The notes: generated by a model not told the origin, from the sequence alone. Numbered from the stretch's first letter, positions 33,149-42,007 are shown. The stretch is 64,000 nt of DNA from Sutcliffiella horikoshii (GCF_020524325.1 NZ_JAIVKY010000007.1:682001-746000); one strand, 5' to 3'. Made by a program: numbers and translations.

Positions 33149-33772
33149 ATGAAGTCAACACCGATACATCTATTCATTGATTTTGAATTTACCATGCCGG
33201 AAAATAGAAATTATCCAAAAAATTTTTTCCCCGAAATCATTGAAGCTGGAATTGTAGCAGTAGAGAAAGATAAAATAATCCAACAATACTCGAAACATAT
33301 TCGTCCATCCGCATTTCCAACCTTAACAAACAGATGCAAATCATTCTTGAATATTTCTCAAAGGGATGTTCATAACGGTGCGAGTTTTGAGGAATTGATC
33401 GATGTTTTGAACTCCTACAACGTCCAAGAGAGGGGAACGGTCGTAACATGGGGGAATATGGACATGAAGGTTTTAAGAAACAACTGTGAGTATCACGGAG
33501 TAACATTTCCATTGACGTGCAAGCATGTTGATCTTTCCATGGAATACAAAAAGTTCTTTGGTGACCAAAATCAAACAGGATTATGGAAGGCAGTGCAAGA
33601 ATACGGAAAAGAAGGTACGGGAAAACACCACCGGGCCCTTGATGATGCACTGACGACATTTAATATCTTTCGACTCGTTGAAAAGGACAAAAGTTATCTT
33701 GCAAAACCGGAACCTACTACTATTGGAGATCGAATCGACCTTTCCAAGCTAATAAACAAATATGCCTTATAA
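33149..33772 (+). CDS. kapD: DEDDh exonuclease-family protein KapD
   Basis: 207 residues with the RNase T/DnaQ exonuclease motifs: Exo I FIDFEFTMPE (Asp and Glu), an Exo II Asp near NMDMKVLRNN, and Exo III HHRALDDALT with the catalytic His. KapD of B. subtilis inhibits the KinA route to sporulation; the catalytic residues look intact here. AGAGGGAGGGG precedes the ATG. Convergent with kapB. Confidence 0.92.
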   Translation: MKSTPIHLFIDFEFTMPENRNYPKNFFPEIIEAGIVAVEKDKIIQQYSKHIRPSAFPTLTNRCKSFLNISQRDVHNGASFEELIDVLNSYNVQERGTVVTWGNMDMKVLRNNCEYHGVTFPLTCKHVDLSMEYKKFFGDQNQTGLWKAVQEYGKEGTGKHHRALDDALTTFNIFRLVEKDKSYLAKPEPTTIGDRIDLSKLINKYAL

Positions 33773-33808
33773 AAAGCCAAATCCCTTATATAGGTGATTT
33801 GGCTTTTA
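33771..33808. terminator. Bidirectional terminator between kapD and kapB
   Basis: Stem AAAAGCCAAATC / GATTTGGCTTTT with a loop of about 13 bases; A- and T-runs on both sides. Confidence 0.88.
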
Positions 33809-33813
33809 ATTAG

Positions 33814-34197
33814 TTAAGTTAGTTTATAATCCTTTTTTAGTATTGAAAAATTCTCAACGCTTCTTTTCGCCCAAAGGCTGTCGTCATTTTCTAGTGCTTG
33901 AGTGGCTGCAAGAAGCGCTATTTTCAAAGACTCTTTGTATTCAAGGACTTCTCCGTCGTAAAGCTTGACCATGTTTTTTGGAATGTTGGTTTGTTCATGG
34001 AAGGCCAGTGCCCGGCGCTCATGGAAGAGTGGAACGTCTGTTTCCTTAGGTGCATGCAAATCTCCCTGCTGTGGATGCTTCAATACGGCTTTTACTTTAA
34101 CTAAATAGTGCATGGGGCGAATTTCCGTAACTTCCCCAATATATTTTCCAGTTTTATAAATCCCGGTTACGATGTTGCCAACCTCTATTTTCTCCAT
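33814..34197 (-). CDS. kapB: Kinase-associated protein KapB
   Basis: 127 residues of the KapB family: EVGNIVTGIYKTGKYIGEVTE at the start, forming an SH3-like barrel, and LHAPKETDVPLFHERRALAFHEQTNIPK in the middle. In B. subtilis kapB follows kinB and helps KinB activate the sporulation phosphorelay. Here the gene upstream is a divergent peptidyl-prolyl isomerase, and no kinB is present. Two adjacent ATGs (34200, 34197); the second has the better spacing to AAAGGGG. Confidence 0.92.
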   Translation of the reverse strand: MEKIEVGNIVTGIYKTGKYIGEVTEIRPMHYLVKVKAVLKHPQQGDLHAPKETDVPLFHERRALAFHEQTNIPKNMVKLYDGEVLEYKESLKIALLAATQALENDDSLWAKRSVENFSILKKDYKLT

Positions 34198-34287
34198 CAT
34201 AAGTCCCCTTTCGTATTCAAATGATGATTTTTTTTGTTATATTTAGTAATATCTTGTTAAGTAAATAAAATATGGGGTGTGAAACAC

Positions 34288-35049
34288 GTGAAAAAATGGA
34301 TGATGATAACGGTGCTTGCTCTAGTTCTTATTGTATCAGGTTGTGGGACAAGTACAAATGAAGAAAATGCAACTAGCAATAAATCAACAAACGAACAGCA
34401 ATCTGAAGAAAACGCAGGGCAAGAGACGCAAGATGAAGGAGCCGGAGAGGAAGTGGAAGTCGGTGAATTTCAACAGTTTACAAATACTAGTGAAACAATT
34501 CGTACTGTAGAAATAGAAACAACAAAAGGTAAAATGGTCGTAAATCTTTATCCGGATGCAGCACCAAAAGCGGTAGAAAACTTTGTTACACATGCAGAAA
34601 ACGGCTATTACGATGGATTGACTTTTCATCGTGTCATTGAAGATTTCATGATTCAAGGTGGAGATCCACAAGGCACAGGCATGGGGGGAGAAAGCATCTG
34701 GGGAGAACCGTTTGAAGATGAGTTCAGCCGTGAAATGCTGCACTTCAGAGGAGCTCTTTCTATGGCGAACTCTGGACCGAGTACTAATGGAAGTCAGTTC
34801 TTCATTGTGCATGCAAAAGAGGTGGATGAGGCAACATTGGAGTCCATGATAAAAGCAGAATACCCTCAAGAAGTAGTTAATCTTTATGAAGAAAAAGGTG
34901 GAACACCTGGACTTGACTTTAGACATACCGTATTTGGACAAGTAGTGGAAGGCATGGAAGTGCTGGATGCTATCGCAACAGTAGAAACTGGAGAAGGGGA
35001 TAAACCTGTGGAAGATGTCGTTATTGAAAAAATGACCGTAGTAAAATAA
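34288..35049 (+). CDS. Cyclophilin-type peptidyl-prolyl isomerase lipoprotein
   Basis: About 253 residues: a lipoprotein signal with lipobox VSGC (Cys19), a low-complexity Glu/Asn/Gln linker (about 20-65), then a cyclophilin domain with [23 protein letters not shown] and [15 protein letters not shown], the catalytic signature. It would assist folding of exported proteins at the outer face of the membrane. I favour GTG 34288 (MKKWMMITV), with GGGGTG nine bases upstream, over GTG 34279. Confidence 0.92.
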   Translation: MKKWMMITVLALVLIVSGCGTSTNEENATSNKSTNEQQSEENAGQETQDEGAGEEVEVGEFQQFTNTSETIRTVEIETTKGKMVVNLYPDAAPKAVENFVTHAENGYYDGLTFHRVIEDFMIQGGDPQGTGMGGESIWGEPFEDEFSREMLHFRGALSMANSGPSTNGSQFFIVHAKEVDEATLESMIKAEYPQEVVNLYEEKGGTPGLDFRHTVFGQVVEGMEVLDAIATVETGEGDKPVEDVVIEKMTVVK

Positions 35050-35125
35050 GGAAGTGTGTGTCAAGATTGTTTCCTTGCAGTAACTTTTGGTATAATGAGT
35101 AGGTTCATAACCTGTGAAAGGTCGT

Positions 35126-35338
35126 GTGGTAACGGTGTTTAATTCCTTTATGTTACAACTATTCTTATATTTTCCAGAAGATAAATCAGAATACATTCCT
35201 GCAGGGATAACCTTTACGGTTTTCTTTATTGCTGCTATTTTCGTTTTTCGCTATATCATTAAAGTATCTAAAAGAGAAAGTCAGAAGGCGGAAGCATTAG
35301 AGGAACAGTTACGAAGGGAAAAAGTGATTAAAGATTAA
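35126..35338 (+). CDS. Small single-span membrane protein
   Basis: About 70 residues: a hydrophobic segment (IPAGITFTVFFIAAIFVFRYII) followed by a charged coiled-coil-like tail ending REKVIKD. No family recognised. The start is uncertain among GTG 35114, 35126 and 35135. A good terminator follows, supporting a real transcript. Confidence 0.6.
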   Translation: MVTVFNSFMLQLFLYFPEDKSEYIPAGITFTVFFIAAIFVFRYIIKVSKRESQKAEALEEQLRREKVIKD

Positions 35339-35349
35339 TCATACCTACC

Positions 35350-35391
35350 AAAAGGCTCATTCACCGTTATAGGTGAGTGAGCCTTTTTTTG
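35350..35391 (+). terminator. Terminator of the small membrane protein gene
   Basis: Stem AAGGCTCA-TTCACC / GGTGAG-TGAGCCTT followed by seven Ts. Confidence 0.9.
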
Positions 35392-35462
35392 TTATAGAAA
35401 ACATATTCCCCCACATTTTCGGGGAAACTTTGGTAAACGACTGATTGGAGGTCAGCTAGTTT

Positions 35463-36038
35463 ATGCGAGTAAAAATATTTACCCTGACTACTCTAGTATG
35501 CTTAATACTGACAGGTTGCATGGAGAACAAGATAACGGCGCTTGATGTAGAGATATTTAATGGTACTGGAGACTCTCTTGGGGTTGCAAAGGTATCGGAA
35601 GATCCAAATGGCGTCAAGATTGAATTGAATCTAGAGGGGCTTCCTCCTGGAGAGCATGCCGTACATATTCATGAGAAAGGCTTATGTGATGCACCGGATT
35701 TCAAAACAGCAGGCAATCACTTCAATCCTGACGATAAACAGCATGGTCTAATGCATCCTGAAGGAGCACATGTAGGAGATTTACCAAATATCATTGTGGA
35801 AGATGACGGGACGGTCATTGCAGAATTAATGGCACCACAAGCGACGTTAGAAGAAGGAAAGACCTCTTTGTTTGGCAAGGATGGAACAGCTATTATCATT
35901 ACAGAAAACATTGATGATGGCATGACTCAGCCTGCAGGTGACTCCGGAGAGAGAATAGCATGCGGTGTCATTACAAAAGAAGTTGCAGAAAAAAATGAAG
36001 CGGTAGAAGAACCAGTCGACGAAGCTGAGAAAAAATAA
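35463..36038 (+). CDS. Cu/Zn superoxide dismutase-like lipoprotein lacking one copper ligand
   Basis: 191 residues. The signal ends in lipobox LTGC (Cys19). The SodC fold is clear: HIHEKGLC supplies His68 and His70, GNHFNP His86, then His94, His103 and Asp106 complete the zinc site, and Cys75 and Cys167 can form the disulfide. The copper ligand expected near the end is Thr147 (AIIITENIDD, where active enzymes have VxHxxxDD). B. subtilis YojM is a comparable paralogue with lost copper ligands. Activity as a dismutase is therefore doubtful. An acidic tail of 15-20 residues ends the protein. Confidence 0.9.
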   Translation: MRVKIFTLTTLVCLILTGCMENKITALDVEIFNGTGDSLGVAKVSEDPNGVKIELNLEGLPPGEHAVHIHEKGLCDAPDFKTAGNHFNPDDKQHGLMHPEGAHVGDLPNIIVEDDGTVIAELMAPQATLEEGKTSLFGKDGTAIIITENIDDGMTQPAGDSGERIACGVITKEVAEKNEAVEEPVDEAEKK

Positions 36039-36042
36039 ATTC

Positions 36043-36082
36043 CATCAAAGACACACTCAACAGGGTGTGTCTTTGTTATTGT
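36043..36082 (+). terminator. Terminator of the SodC-like gene
   Basis: Stem CAAAGACACACTC / GGGTGTGTCTTTG with loop AACA, then a T-rich tail. Confidence 0.88.
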
Positions 36083-36097
36083 TTAGGAAAAAATAAT

Positions 36098-36184
36098 CGA
36101 TTGTGGATAGTCTTGTCACCAGAGTAATTCTTGACGCCCGTATGAAGACCTCAGTGACAAGAAATCAGGAAGAGAGAGTCAGCT
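36098..36184. repeat. Single degenerate copy of the 52-bp repeat with its conserved left flank
   Basis: Starts CGATTGTGGATAGTCTTG, continues TTCTTGACGCC and ATGAAGACCTCAGTGACAAG, then AAATCAGGAAGAGAG. The same succession (TTGTGGATAGTTTT, TTTTGACGTC, ATGAAGACCT, AAATCAGGAGAAGAG) opens the array at about 2030-2100. Confidence 0.75.
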
Positions 36185-36296
36185 CGATTTACTTATCCTT
36201 TTCTTTTTGTATTATTAAAGAAATATTCGTAATCATATTGACATAGTTCATAGTTTTGAGATAATTTTAAATTTATAGATAAAGGGGGTTGCATCT

Positions 36297-36902
36297 TTGG
36301 AGATACTTTTAATTAGGCATGGGCAATCAGAAGCGGATATTCTGCAGGTTCATGAGGGGAGAGCCGACTATCCCTTAACAGAACTTGGCAGGATGCAGGC
36401 AAAGAGGTTGGCTTGCCGCTTAAACGAACATTGTCCTCCAGATATCATATGGACGAGTACATTAAAAAGGGCGGCTGAAACCGCCACGATATTGGCAGAA
36501 GAAGTGGGCTGCATGTTAATTAAAGAACCAAATCTTATGGAATTTAACAATGGAGTGTTGGCGGGCTTACCTAGAGAACTCGCAGCTACAAAATATCCAT
36601 TGCCGCCGGGAGGAAGAAAACCTCATGAGAGAATTCAAAACGGGGAGTCTGAAATTGAATTTCGCATGAGAGTCGAAACAGCATTATCCAAAATCCTAGC
36701 GGAAAGTTCAGCTGTTGTGCGGATTGCTATTGTTTCGCATGGGGGGACCATATCAAATTTATTAAAAGCATTACTGCAATTACCTGTTCATACGAACATC
36801 AGGTTCCCGACAGGAGATACAGGAATGCATACTATTAGAAAAAATGATGAGGGATTGTCTGTTGTTTCGTTGAATTGTTCAGAGCACTTATATAATATGT
36901 AA
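36297..36902 (+). CDS. Histidine phosphatase (phosphoglycerate-mutase-like) family protein
   Basis: 201 residues starting MEILLIRHGQSEAD: the RHG triad His8 is the phosphorylated residue. EFNNGVLAGLPRE, a second Arg, and SHGG near residue 150 complete the catalytic pocket. Substrate unknown; Bacillus relatives dephosphorylate sugar phosphates or other small molecules. TTG start with AAAGGGGG seven bases upstream. Confidence 0.9.
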   Translation: MEILLIRHGQSEADILQVHEGRADYPLTELGRMQAKRLACRLNEHCPPDIIWTSTLKRAAETATILAEEVGCMLIKEPNLMEFNNGVLAGLPRELAATKYPLPPGGRKPHERIQNGESEIEFRMRVETALSKILAESSAVVRIAIVSHGGTISNLLKALLQLPVHTNIRFPTGDTGMHTIRKNDEGLSVVSLNCSEHLYNM

Positions 36903-36941
36903 TCGGGTTATGCGAGCTAAGTGCTGCATAACCCTTATTTT
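36903..36941 (+). terminator. Terminator of the histidine phosphatase gene
   Basis: Stem GGGTTATGC / GCATAACCC followed by TTATTTTTT. Confidence 0.85.
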
Positions 36942-36959
36942 TTAACACCGCTAATAATT

Positions 36960-38129
36960 TTACGCTAGAGCGGTTTTTAGCCTTAGGAGGCCTTCTTGCA
37001 GGGTGGCGTTTGTGCAGGCGACATTCATCCGGATAAAGCCGGTGCCTTCTTTTCCAAACTTGCTTCCGGACTCAACGGCAAGCTTTCCTTTATGAAGAAG
37101 AAGTCGCTTTAATTCTTCTTCTCCTAATCCCAGCTTCCTGCAATCAATCCAAAGCAGATACGTCCCTTCCGGCTTGCTTGCGTTAACACCAGGAATCTCT
37201 TTTTGAATATATTCCACGGCATAATCCATATTGTTTTCTATATGTTGCAACACTCCGTCAAGCCACAACTTTCCATGCCTGTATGCTGCTTCCATTGCGG
37301 AAACACCTAACATGTTCAACAAAAAATGGCCCTGCTTTTTCATGAAAAAGTCCAACTTCTCACGGAAAGAATCATTAGAAGTAACCATTGCGGCAGCCTG
37401 TAATCCAGCTATGTTAAAGGTCTTGGTCGGGGCGATACAAGTAACGGTCTGCATGGCAATGTCCTCAGAAAGGGAAGCGATAGGGTAATAGGTGTGCTTC
37501 TTGAATACTAGATCAGCATGTATGTCATCGGATACGATGATGACATGGTGTTTTACACAGATTTCACCAAGTTGCTTCAATTCCTCTTTAGTCCATACTG
37601 TTCCACCTGGGTTATGTGGGTTGCATAATAAAAGGAGTTTCACATCACCGTCTAATTTCGCTTCAAAATCTTGAAGGTTCATATGATAACGGCCTTTCCT
37701 ATAATCCAGAGGACTAGTAACAAGTTTTCGGTCATTATATGTAACCATGTCATAAAAAGGATAATAGACAGGGGAGAAAACAATGACCTTGTCCCTTGGA
37801 TTAGAAAAGGTTTGGATGGTTGCGCTAAGAGCTGGAACTACACCAGAAATATAGGTGAGCCACTCATGTTTAAGCTCCCATCCGTGTTGTTTGTAAAACC
37901 AGCTTGTAACGGCATCGTGAACGGATGGGGAAATGGCGGTATAGCCGTATATTCCATGCTGTGCTTTGTTCATAATTGCATCGGTTACTTCCTGTGGTGC
38001 CTTGAAGTCCATATCTGCCACCCACATCGGCAATACATCATTACTTCCAAATACACGGGCAGTTTCATCCCATTTGACACTGGAAGTATTTTTTCTATTG
38101 ATGTTCTCATTGAAGTCATAGGATTTCAT
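36960..38129 (-). CDS. patB: PatB/MalY-family aminotransferase-like C-S lyase
   Basis: 389 residues, PLP-dependent fold type I. MKSYDFNENINRKNTSSVKWD is the usual PatB opening, NPHNPGGTVW the cofactor-contacting loop, DDIHADLVF the Asp region, and the Schiff-base Lys lies in APTKTFNIAGL. PatB cleaves cystathionine (beta-lyase) and contributes to methionine metabolism in B. subtilis. Start at 38129, with GGAGGCGAC 11 bases upstream. It lies beside yugE as in B. subtilis. Confidence 0.92.
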   Translation of the reverse strand: MKSYDFNENINRKNTSSVKWDETARVFGSNDVLPMWVADMDFKAPQEVTDAIMNKAQHGIYGYTAISPSVHDAVTSWFYKQHGWELKHEWLTYISGVVPALSATIQTFSNPRDKVIVFSPVYYPFYDMVTYNDRKLVTSPLDYRKGRYHMNLQDFEAKLDGDVKLLLLCNPHNPGGTVWTKEELKQLGEICVKHHVIIVSDDIHADLVFKKHTYYPIASLSEDIAMQTVTCIAPTKTFNIAGLQAAAMVTSNDSFREKLDFFMKKQGHFLLNMLGVSAMEAAYRHGKLWLDGVLQHIENNMDYAVEYIQKEIPGVNASKPEGTYLLWIDCRKLGLGEEELKRLLLHKGKLAVESGSKFGKEGTGFIRMNVACTNATLQEGLLRLKTALA

Positions 38130-38234
38130 AACTGTTTGTCGCCTCCAATCAGTTTGACTCAAGTCTGCTAAACAATTTGTTAAAAACAAGGTATAATATG
38201 CAGTAAATGTTCTTGAAAGTAAGGTGAAAGTATT

Positions 38235-38498
38235 GTGATAAAAGCCACTGTAAATGTTAGATTGATGGAAAACCTATTGCAATGGGATCCGCTTGGATAT
38301 GGTGTGGATGCCTATGATACAGAGTGTGTGGATGTAGTCCAAGCAGTGCATGAACTTGATGATATAAATCAATTGGCCAAAAAAATTCAAGATATTTATG
38401 AATTCTCTTTTGAACAATTCATTCCCTTGTCTCAATGTGTGGACAAGGCGAAAGAGCTAATGGTAATAAAAAATGAAGAGGATTCTTGTTCTTTATAA
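38235..38498 (+). CDS. yugE: YugE-family small protein (DUF1871)
   Basis: 87 residues, acidic, helical, beginning MIKATVNVRLMENLLQWDPLGYG, the pattern of YugE proteins, which resemble four-helix bundles. Function unknown. GTG start with AAGGTGAAAG upstream. Divergent from patB and convergent with yugF, as in the B. subtilis cluster. Confidence 0.85.
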   Translation: MIKATVNVRLMENLLQWDPLGYGVDAYDTECVDVVQAVHELDDINQLAKKIQDIYEFSFEQFIPLSQCVDKAKELMVIKNEEDSCSL

Positions 38499-38539
38499 TA
38501 AGGCTTGGAATCCAAATTGTCATGAAAGTAAGCTTCCAC

Positions 38540-38580
38540 ATAAAAAGGAGAAAAGCCAATTAGAGCTTTTCTCTTTTGTT
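38540..38580. terminator. Bidirectional terminator between yugE and yugF
   Basis: Stem AAAGGAGAAAAGC / GCTTTTCTCTTTT with an eight-base loop and T-runs on both strands. Confidence 0.75.
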
Positions 38581-39419
38581 TATGGTGAAGTTTGCAAAAA
38601 GTCGAGAATGTTATCATGCACATCTTGCGGCTTTTCTTCCGGAAGAAGGTGACCGGTTTTTTTGTAGGTGATCAACCGGGAATTTGGCAAGTCTCTATTA
38701 AGTCTTTTTCCAACCTCTAAAGGAACAACTTTGTCCTCTTCCCCCCAAATCAACAGGCTTGGTGTTTCAATCTTTCTTAATATCTCCGCAGCAAGATCGC
38801 CTTCCCGGTCGCGAATCATTCTAGTCAAGGCCACAAAAATTTGATCGTCATAAAAAGGCTCCGTATAACCAGCGATCATCTCGTCATCAATTAAAGAATG
38901 ATCATATACCACGTTCAATAAATTTTTGATCGGCCCTTGTCTCGCCAGCCAATACTTCAACCAGATATAGAAATATGGGATTCGCGAAGAGTAGATGACA
39001 GAGCGTCGCATTCTTTTTAAGTAGCCTGAGCTACACAGCAGGACCACCTTTTCAACGAGTTCAGGTTTCTGATTGCTGATGTTTAAGGATATCTGTCCAC
39101 CCATTGAATGCCCAATTAAAACTGTACGGTTAATCCCTAGTTTTTCAAGAAGGGAAATCACCACTTTCGCCATATTTTCATAAGAATAAACAAATTTTTT
39201 TGATTTCTCACTTTTGCCAAATGGGGGCAAATCTATCGCAAGAACAGTATATTCTTTCGTCAACAATGGAATCAAACGGCGAAAACTGAAAGAGGAAGAA
39301 AGAAATCCATGGATAAGAACAAGTGTCGGTTTATTGATAAAGGGAGAGTTAGAGTCATGGTGAAATTCATAAAACACATTGATTCCTGCAATATTGGCTG
39401 TAAATTGATTGGTGTGCAT
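38580..39419 (-). CDS. yugF: Alpha/beta-hydrolase YugF
   Basis: 279 residues. LVLIHGFLSSSFSFRRL contains the oxyanion HG motif, GHSMGG the nucleophilic Ser, and TGHLLPEE the catalytic His; the acid Asp is near WGEEDKVVPL. Esterase or C-C hydrolase activity by family; substrate unknown. Position between yugE and alaR matches B. subtilis yugF. AGGAGGGAAAGAG precedes the ATG. Confidence 0.9.
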   Translation of the reverse strand: MHTNQFTANIAGINVFYEFHHDSNSPFINKPTLVLIHGFLSSSFSFRRLIPLLTKEYTVLAIDLPPFGKSEKSKKFVYSYENMAKVVISLLEKLGINRTVLIGHSMGGQISLNISNQKPELVEKVVLLCSSGYLKRMRRSVIYSSRIPYFYIWLKYWLARQGPIKNLLNVVYDHSLIDDEMIAGYTEPFYDDQIFVALTRMIRDREGDLAAEILRKIETPSLLIWGEEDKVVPLEVGKRLNRDLPNSRLITYKKTGHLLPEEKPQDVHDNILDFLQTSP

Positions 39420-39584
39420 CTCTTTCCCTCCTGCGTTTGAATAGTTATAGGTATTTTAACCTCTCTTTGCTATTTCAAACCTGTGTATTTTTTTGAATGT
39501 GTTCTGTAAAATAATCGTAATACATTAAGGCGGAATATTTGCTATAATGAGTCAATGTTTAGTTGAAGGAGATGGGATGAGCGT

Positions 39585-40085
39585 ATGAAATTAACGGAAA
39601 AAGAATTGGACTTGCTCCAAATAATTGAAGAAAACGGAAGAATGAATATAGATGTACTTTCCAAAATGGTGGAACTCACGGAAACTGAAACAGAAAATAT
39701 GCTGCAGAGGTTGGAAGATCAGCGAATCATCGTTGAATATGGGGCGGTAATTGATTGGCGTAAGGTTGACAACTTTGAAGGTGTGACCGCGATGATTGAC
39801 GTGAAAGTGACACCAAAGCGTGAGGTAGGTTTTGATGAGATAGCTAAAAATATATATCGGTTCCCTGAAGTGAAGTCTGTGTATTTAATGTCGGGGGCGT
39901 ATGACTTATCTGTTGTAATAGAAGGGAGATCCCTTTCACAGGTGGCAAATTTCGTTTCTGAAAAGCTTTCCACCCTGGACTCGGTCATCTCGACGACCAC
40001 CCATTTTATCTTAAAAAAATATAAACATGATGGTACCATCTTTGATCAGGGAGAAGATGATCGCCGAATTGTGGTGTCCCCATGA
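39585..40085 (+). CDS. alaR: AsnC/Lrp-family regulator AlaR
   Basis: 166 residues: an N-terminal helix-turn-helix (LDLLQIIEENGRMNIDVLSKMVELTETE) and a C-terminal RAM ligand-binding domain (VKSVYLMSGAYDLSVVIEG). It overlaps alaT by four bases. In B. subtilis AlaR (YugG) activates the alanine-transaminase gene with which it forms an operon; the same layout is kept here. The start at 39585 has AGGAGATGGGATG upstream. Confidence 0.92.
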   Translation: MKLTEKELDLLQIIEENGRMNIDVLSKMVELTETETENMLQRLEDQRIIVEYGAVIDWRKVDNFEGVTAMIDVKVTPKREVGFDEIAKNIYRFPEVKSVYLMSGAYDLSVVIEGRSLSQVANFVSEKLSTLDSVISTTTHFILKKYKHDGTIFDQGEDDRRIVVSP

Positions 40086-41242
40086 AAAACAGAGTAGCAA
40101 AACATGTACAAAAACTTCAGCCTTCTGGAATTCGTCGTTTCTTCGATTTGGCTGCGAATATGGAAGGTGTTATCTCCTTAGGGGTTGGCGAACCGGACTT
40201 CGTCACATCATGGGGTGTTAGGGAAGCTTGCATTACTTCTTTACATAATGGTCATACGTCATATACTGCAAATGCAGGATTGCTGGAATTAAGAAAAGAA
40301 ATCAGCCGTTACTTGGTCGAACAATTCGAAGTAGAGTATAGACCTGAAAGCGACGTGATCGTCACCGTGGGGGCAAGTCAGGCGTTGGATCTCTCTATCC
40401 GTGCGATTGTTGACCCAGGAGATGAAGTGATTGTCATTGAACCTTGTTTCGTTTCCTATGCTCCGCTTATTGAACTGGTTGGTGGTACTGCTGTTAAAGT
40501 GGGAGCAGATGCGGAGAGAGGATTCAGCATAAACTTTGATGTTTTGGAAAGTGCAATTACCGACAGGACAAAGGCAATACTTCTGTGTTTTCCAAACAAC
40601 CCTACAGGTACCATGCTTACAAAAGACGAACTAATCCGAGTGAGTCGTCTTGTAGAAAAGCATGATTTGCTGGTTTTATCGGATGAAATTTATGCAGAAC
40701 TCAGCTTTGACGAAAAGTATACCAGCTTTGCCACTCTTCCTGGTATGAAGGAAAGAACGATCTTGATTTCTGGTTTTTCAAAAGGCTTTGCCATGACAGG
40801 GTGGCGATTGGGCTTTGTAGCCGGCCCGACAGACATTATAGAAGCAATGTTGAAAATACATCAGTATGCTATGATGTGCGCTTCAACCATGGCACAGTAT
40901 GGTGCGATTGAAGCCTTAAAAAATGGTCGACAAGATATCGAGGCAATGAAAAAAAGCTATCGCAGAAGACGGAATTATTTTGTGGCTTCCCTTAACGAGG
41001 TGGGGCTGCACTGTCATAACCCTGGTGGAGCGTTTTATGCTTTTCCTTCTGTAAAAGGAACTGGACTTAGCTCACAAGAATTTGCAGAGAGATTATTGTT
41101 AGAGGAAAAGGTAGCGGTCGTACCTGGTAATGTATTCGGGGAAAGTGGAGAAGGGTATGTAAGATGTTCTTACGCTTCCTCTTTGGAACAGTTACAGGAA
41201 GCAATAAAAAGGATGGAGCGTTTTGTGAAACAATTTCTCTAG
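40082..41242 (+). CDS. alaT: PLP-dependent alanine transaminase AlaT
   Basis: 386 residues, class I aminotransferase. PNNPTG, SDEIYAEL and the PLP-binding Lys in SGFSKGFAMTGWRLGF are present. AlaT (YugH) makes alanine from pyruvate in B. subtilis. The ATGA overlap with alaR indicates coupled expression. A GC-rich hairpin follows the gene. Confidence 0.93.
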   Translation: MKNRVAKHVQKLQPSGIRRFFDLAANMEGVISLGVGEPDFVTSWGVREACITSLHNGHTSYTANAGLLELRKEISRYLVEQFEVEYRPESDVIVTVGASQALDLSIRAIVDPGDEVIVIEPCFVSYAPLIELVGGTAVKVGADAERGFSINFDVLESAITDRTKAILLCFPNNPTGTMLTKDELIRVSRLVEKHDLLVLSDEIYAELSFDEKYTSFATLPGMKERTILISGFSKGFAMTGWRLGFVAGPTDIIEAMLKIHQYAMMCASTMAQYGAIEALKNGRQDIEAMKKSYRRRRNYFVASLNEVGLHCHNPGGAFYAFPSVKGTGLSSQEFAERLLLEEKVAVVPGNVFGESGEGYVRCSYASSLEQLQEAIKRMERFVKQFL

Positions 41243-41249
41243 GACAAAA

Positions 41250-41283
41250 AAAGGGACCAAATCCAGCGCTTGGATTAGGTCCT
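41250..41283 (+). terminator. Hairpin after alaT
   Basis: Stem GGACC-A-AATCCA / TGGATT-A-GGTCC with loop GCGCT; the T-run is missing, so it may be a weak or transcript-stabilising hairpin. Confidence 0.6.
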
Positions 41284-41368
41284 AACAAAAGGGGGAATAC
41301 TAGAAAGCCTTGATGGTATAAGTATTCCCATGAAATTTATTTTTAAAACCTGATTTTTAGAAAATTCT

Positions 41369-41720
41369 TTATTGAGTGCTATATTTTTTTTCGTACAATA
41401 TTTGCATTACATGTAAGAAGTCTTCATCTGTATAATCTTTAGCTTTTCTAAGAATTAACTTGGCTCTTTTAATCCCTACTTCTTTTATCAATTCCTCCAG
41501 TTCCTGTAGAATTCTTGGAAGTAAAGGACTCTAATAGTTCGGAAGCAGGTACATCTAAAACCGTTGAAATTTTTAAAATGGTCTGCATGTCCGGAGTTTG
41601 TTGTCCTGCTTCATATTTTTCAATGGTGCCGGTTCCAACTCGGATTTTCAAGGCAAGCTCAGCAGCGGTCATTTTTGCACGTTCTCGATAAAAGCGGATG
41701 TTTTCCCCAATATTTCTCAT
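41369..41720 (-). pseudogene. XRE-family regulator gene with a frameshift
   Basis: The first frame (41720 down to 41469) gives 83 residues: a good XRE helix-turn-helix (IRFYRERAKMTAAELALKI and VGTGTIEKYEAGQQTPD) ending in an implausible tail after about residue 68. From about 41532 a different frame on the same strand reads ILQELEELIKEVGIKRAKL and on through KAKDYTDEDFLHVMQILYEKKY to a stop at 41369-41371. That helical sequence looks like the natural C-terminal domain. One base gained or lost between 41472 and 41532 would join the two into about 116 residues. It may be a real mutation or a sequence error. Confidence 0.75.
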
Positions 41721-41927
41721 TCCCGATTACCTCCAATGTAAGCAATTTCTTACTTTTATCATACCATGATTAATCTAGATAAAGTTTGAACATATTTTTA
41801 CTCTTTCTTGATAAGTTTATTTTATTTAAAATAATTCATGAACATACGGTTATTTTCTTCATTCAAGGATATTAGTGACAAAATGCACAAATAATAAAAA
41901 GGACTCCAAGTAAGCAAAAAAGTATTT

Positions 41928-41956
41928 TTGATTAAATATCGGATTTGTGGTATAAT
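41928..41956 (+). promoter_or_regulatory. Sigma-A promoter of yugI
   Basis: TTGATT (41928-41933), 17-base spacer, perfect TATAAT (41951-41956), giving a leader of about 45 bases. Confidence 0.85.
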
Positions 41957-42007
41957 CTTTTATTGCGTTCAATGTGTATAAAAATTAAATTATTTAGGAG
42001 TGTTTTC

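Noticed and set aside
34384-35196. 270-codon minus-strand frame opposite the cyclophilin gene
   Set aside because: Fully antisense to a well-recognised gene and rich in Cys, His and Phe, with no family resemblance.
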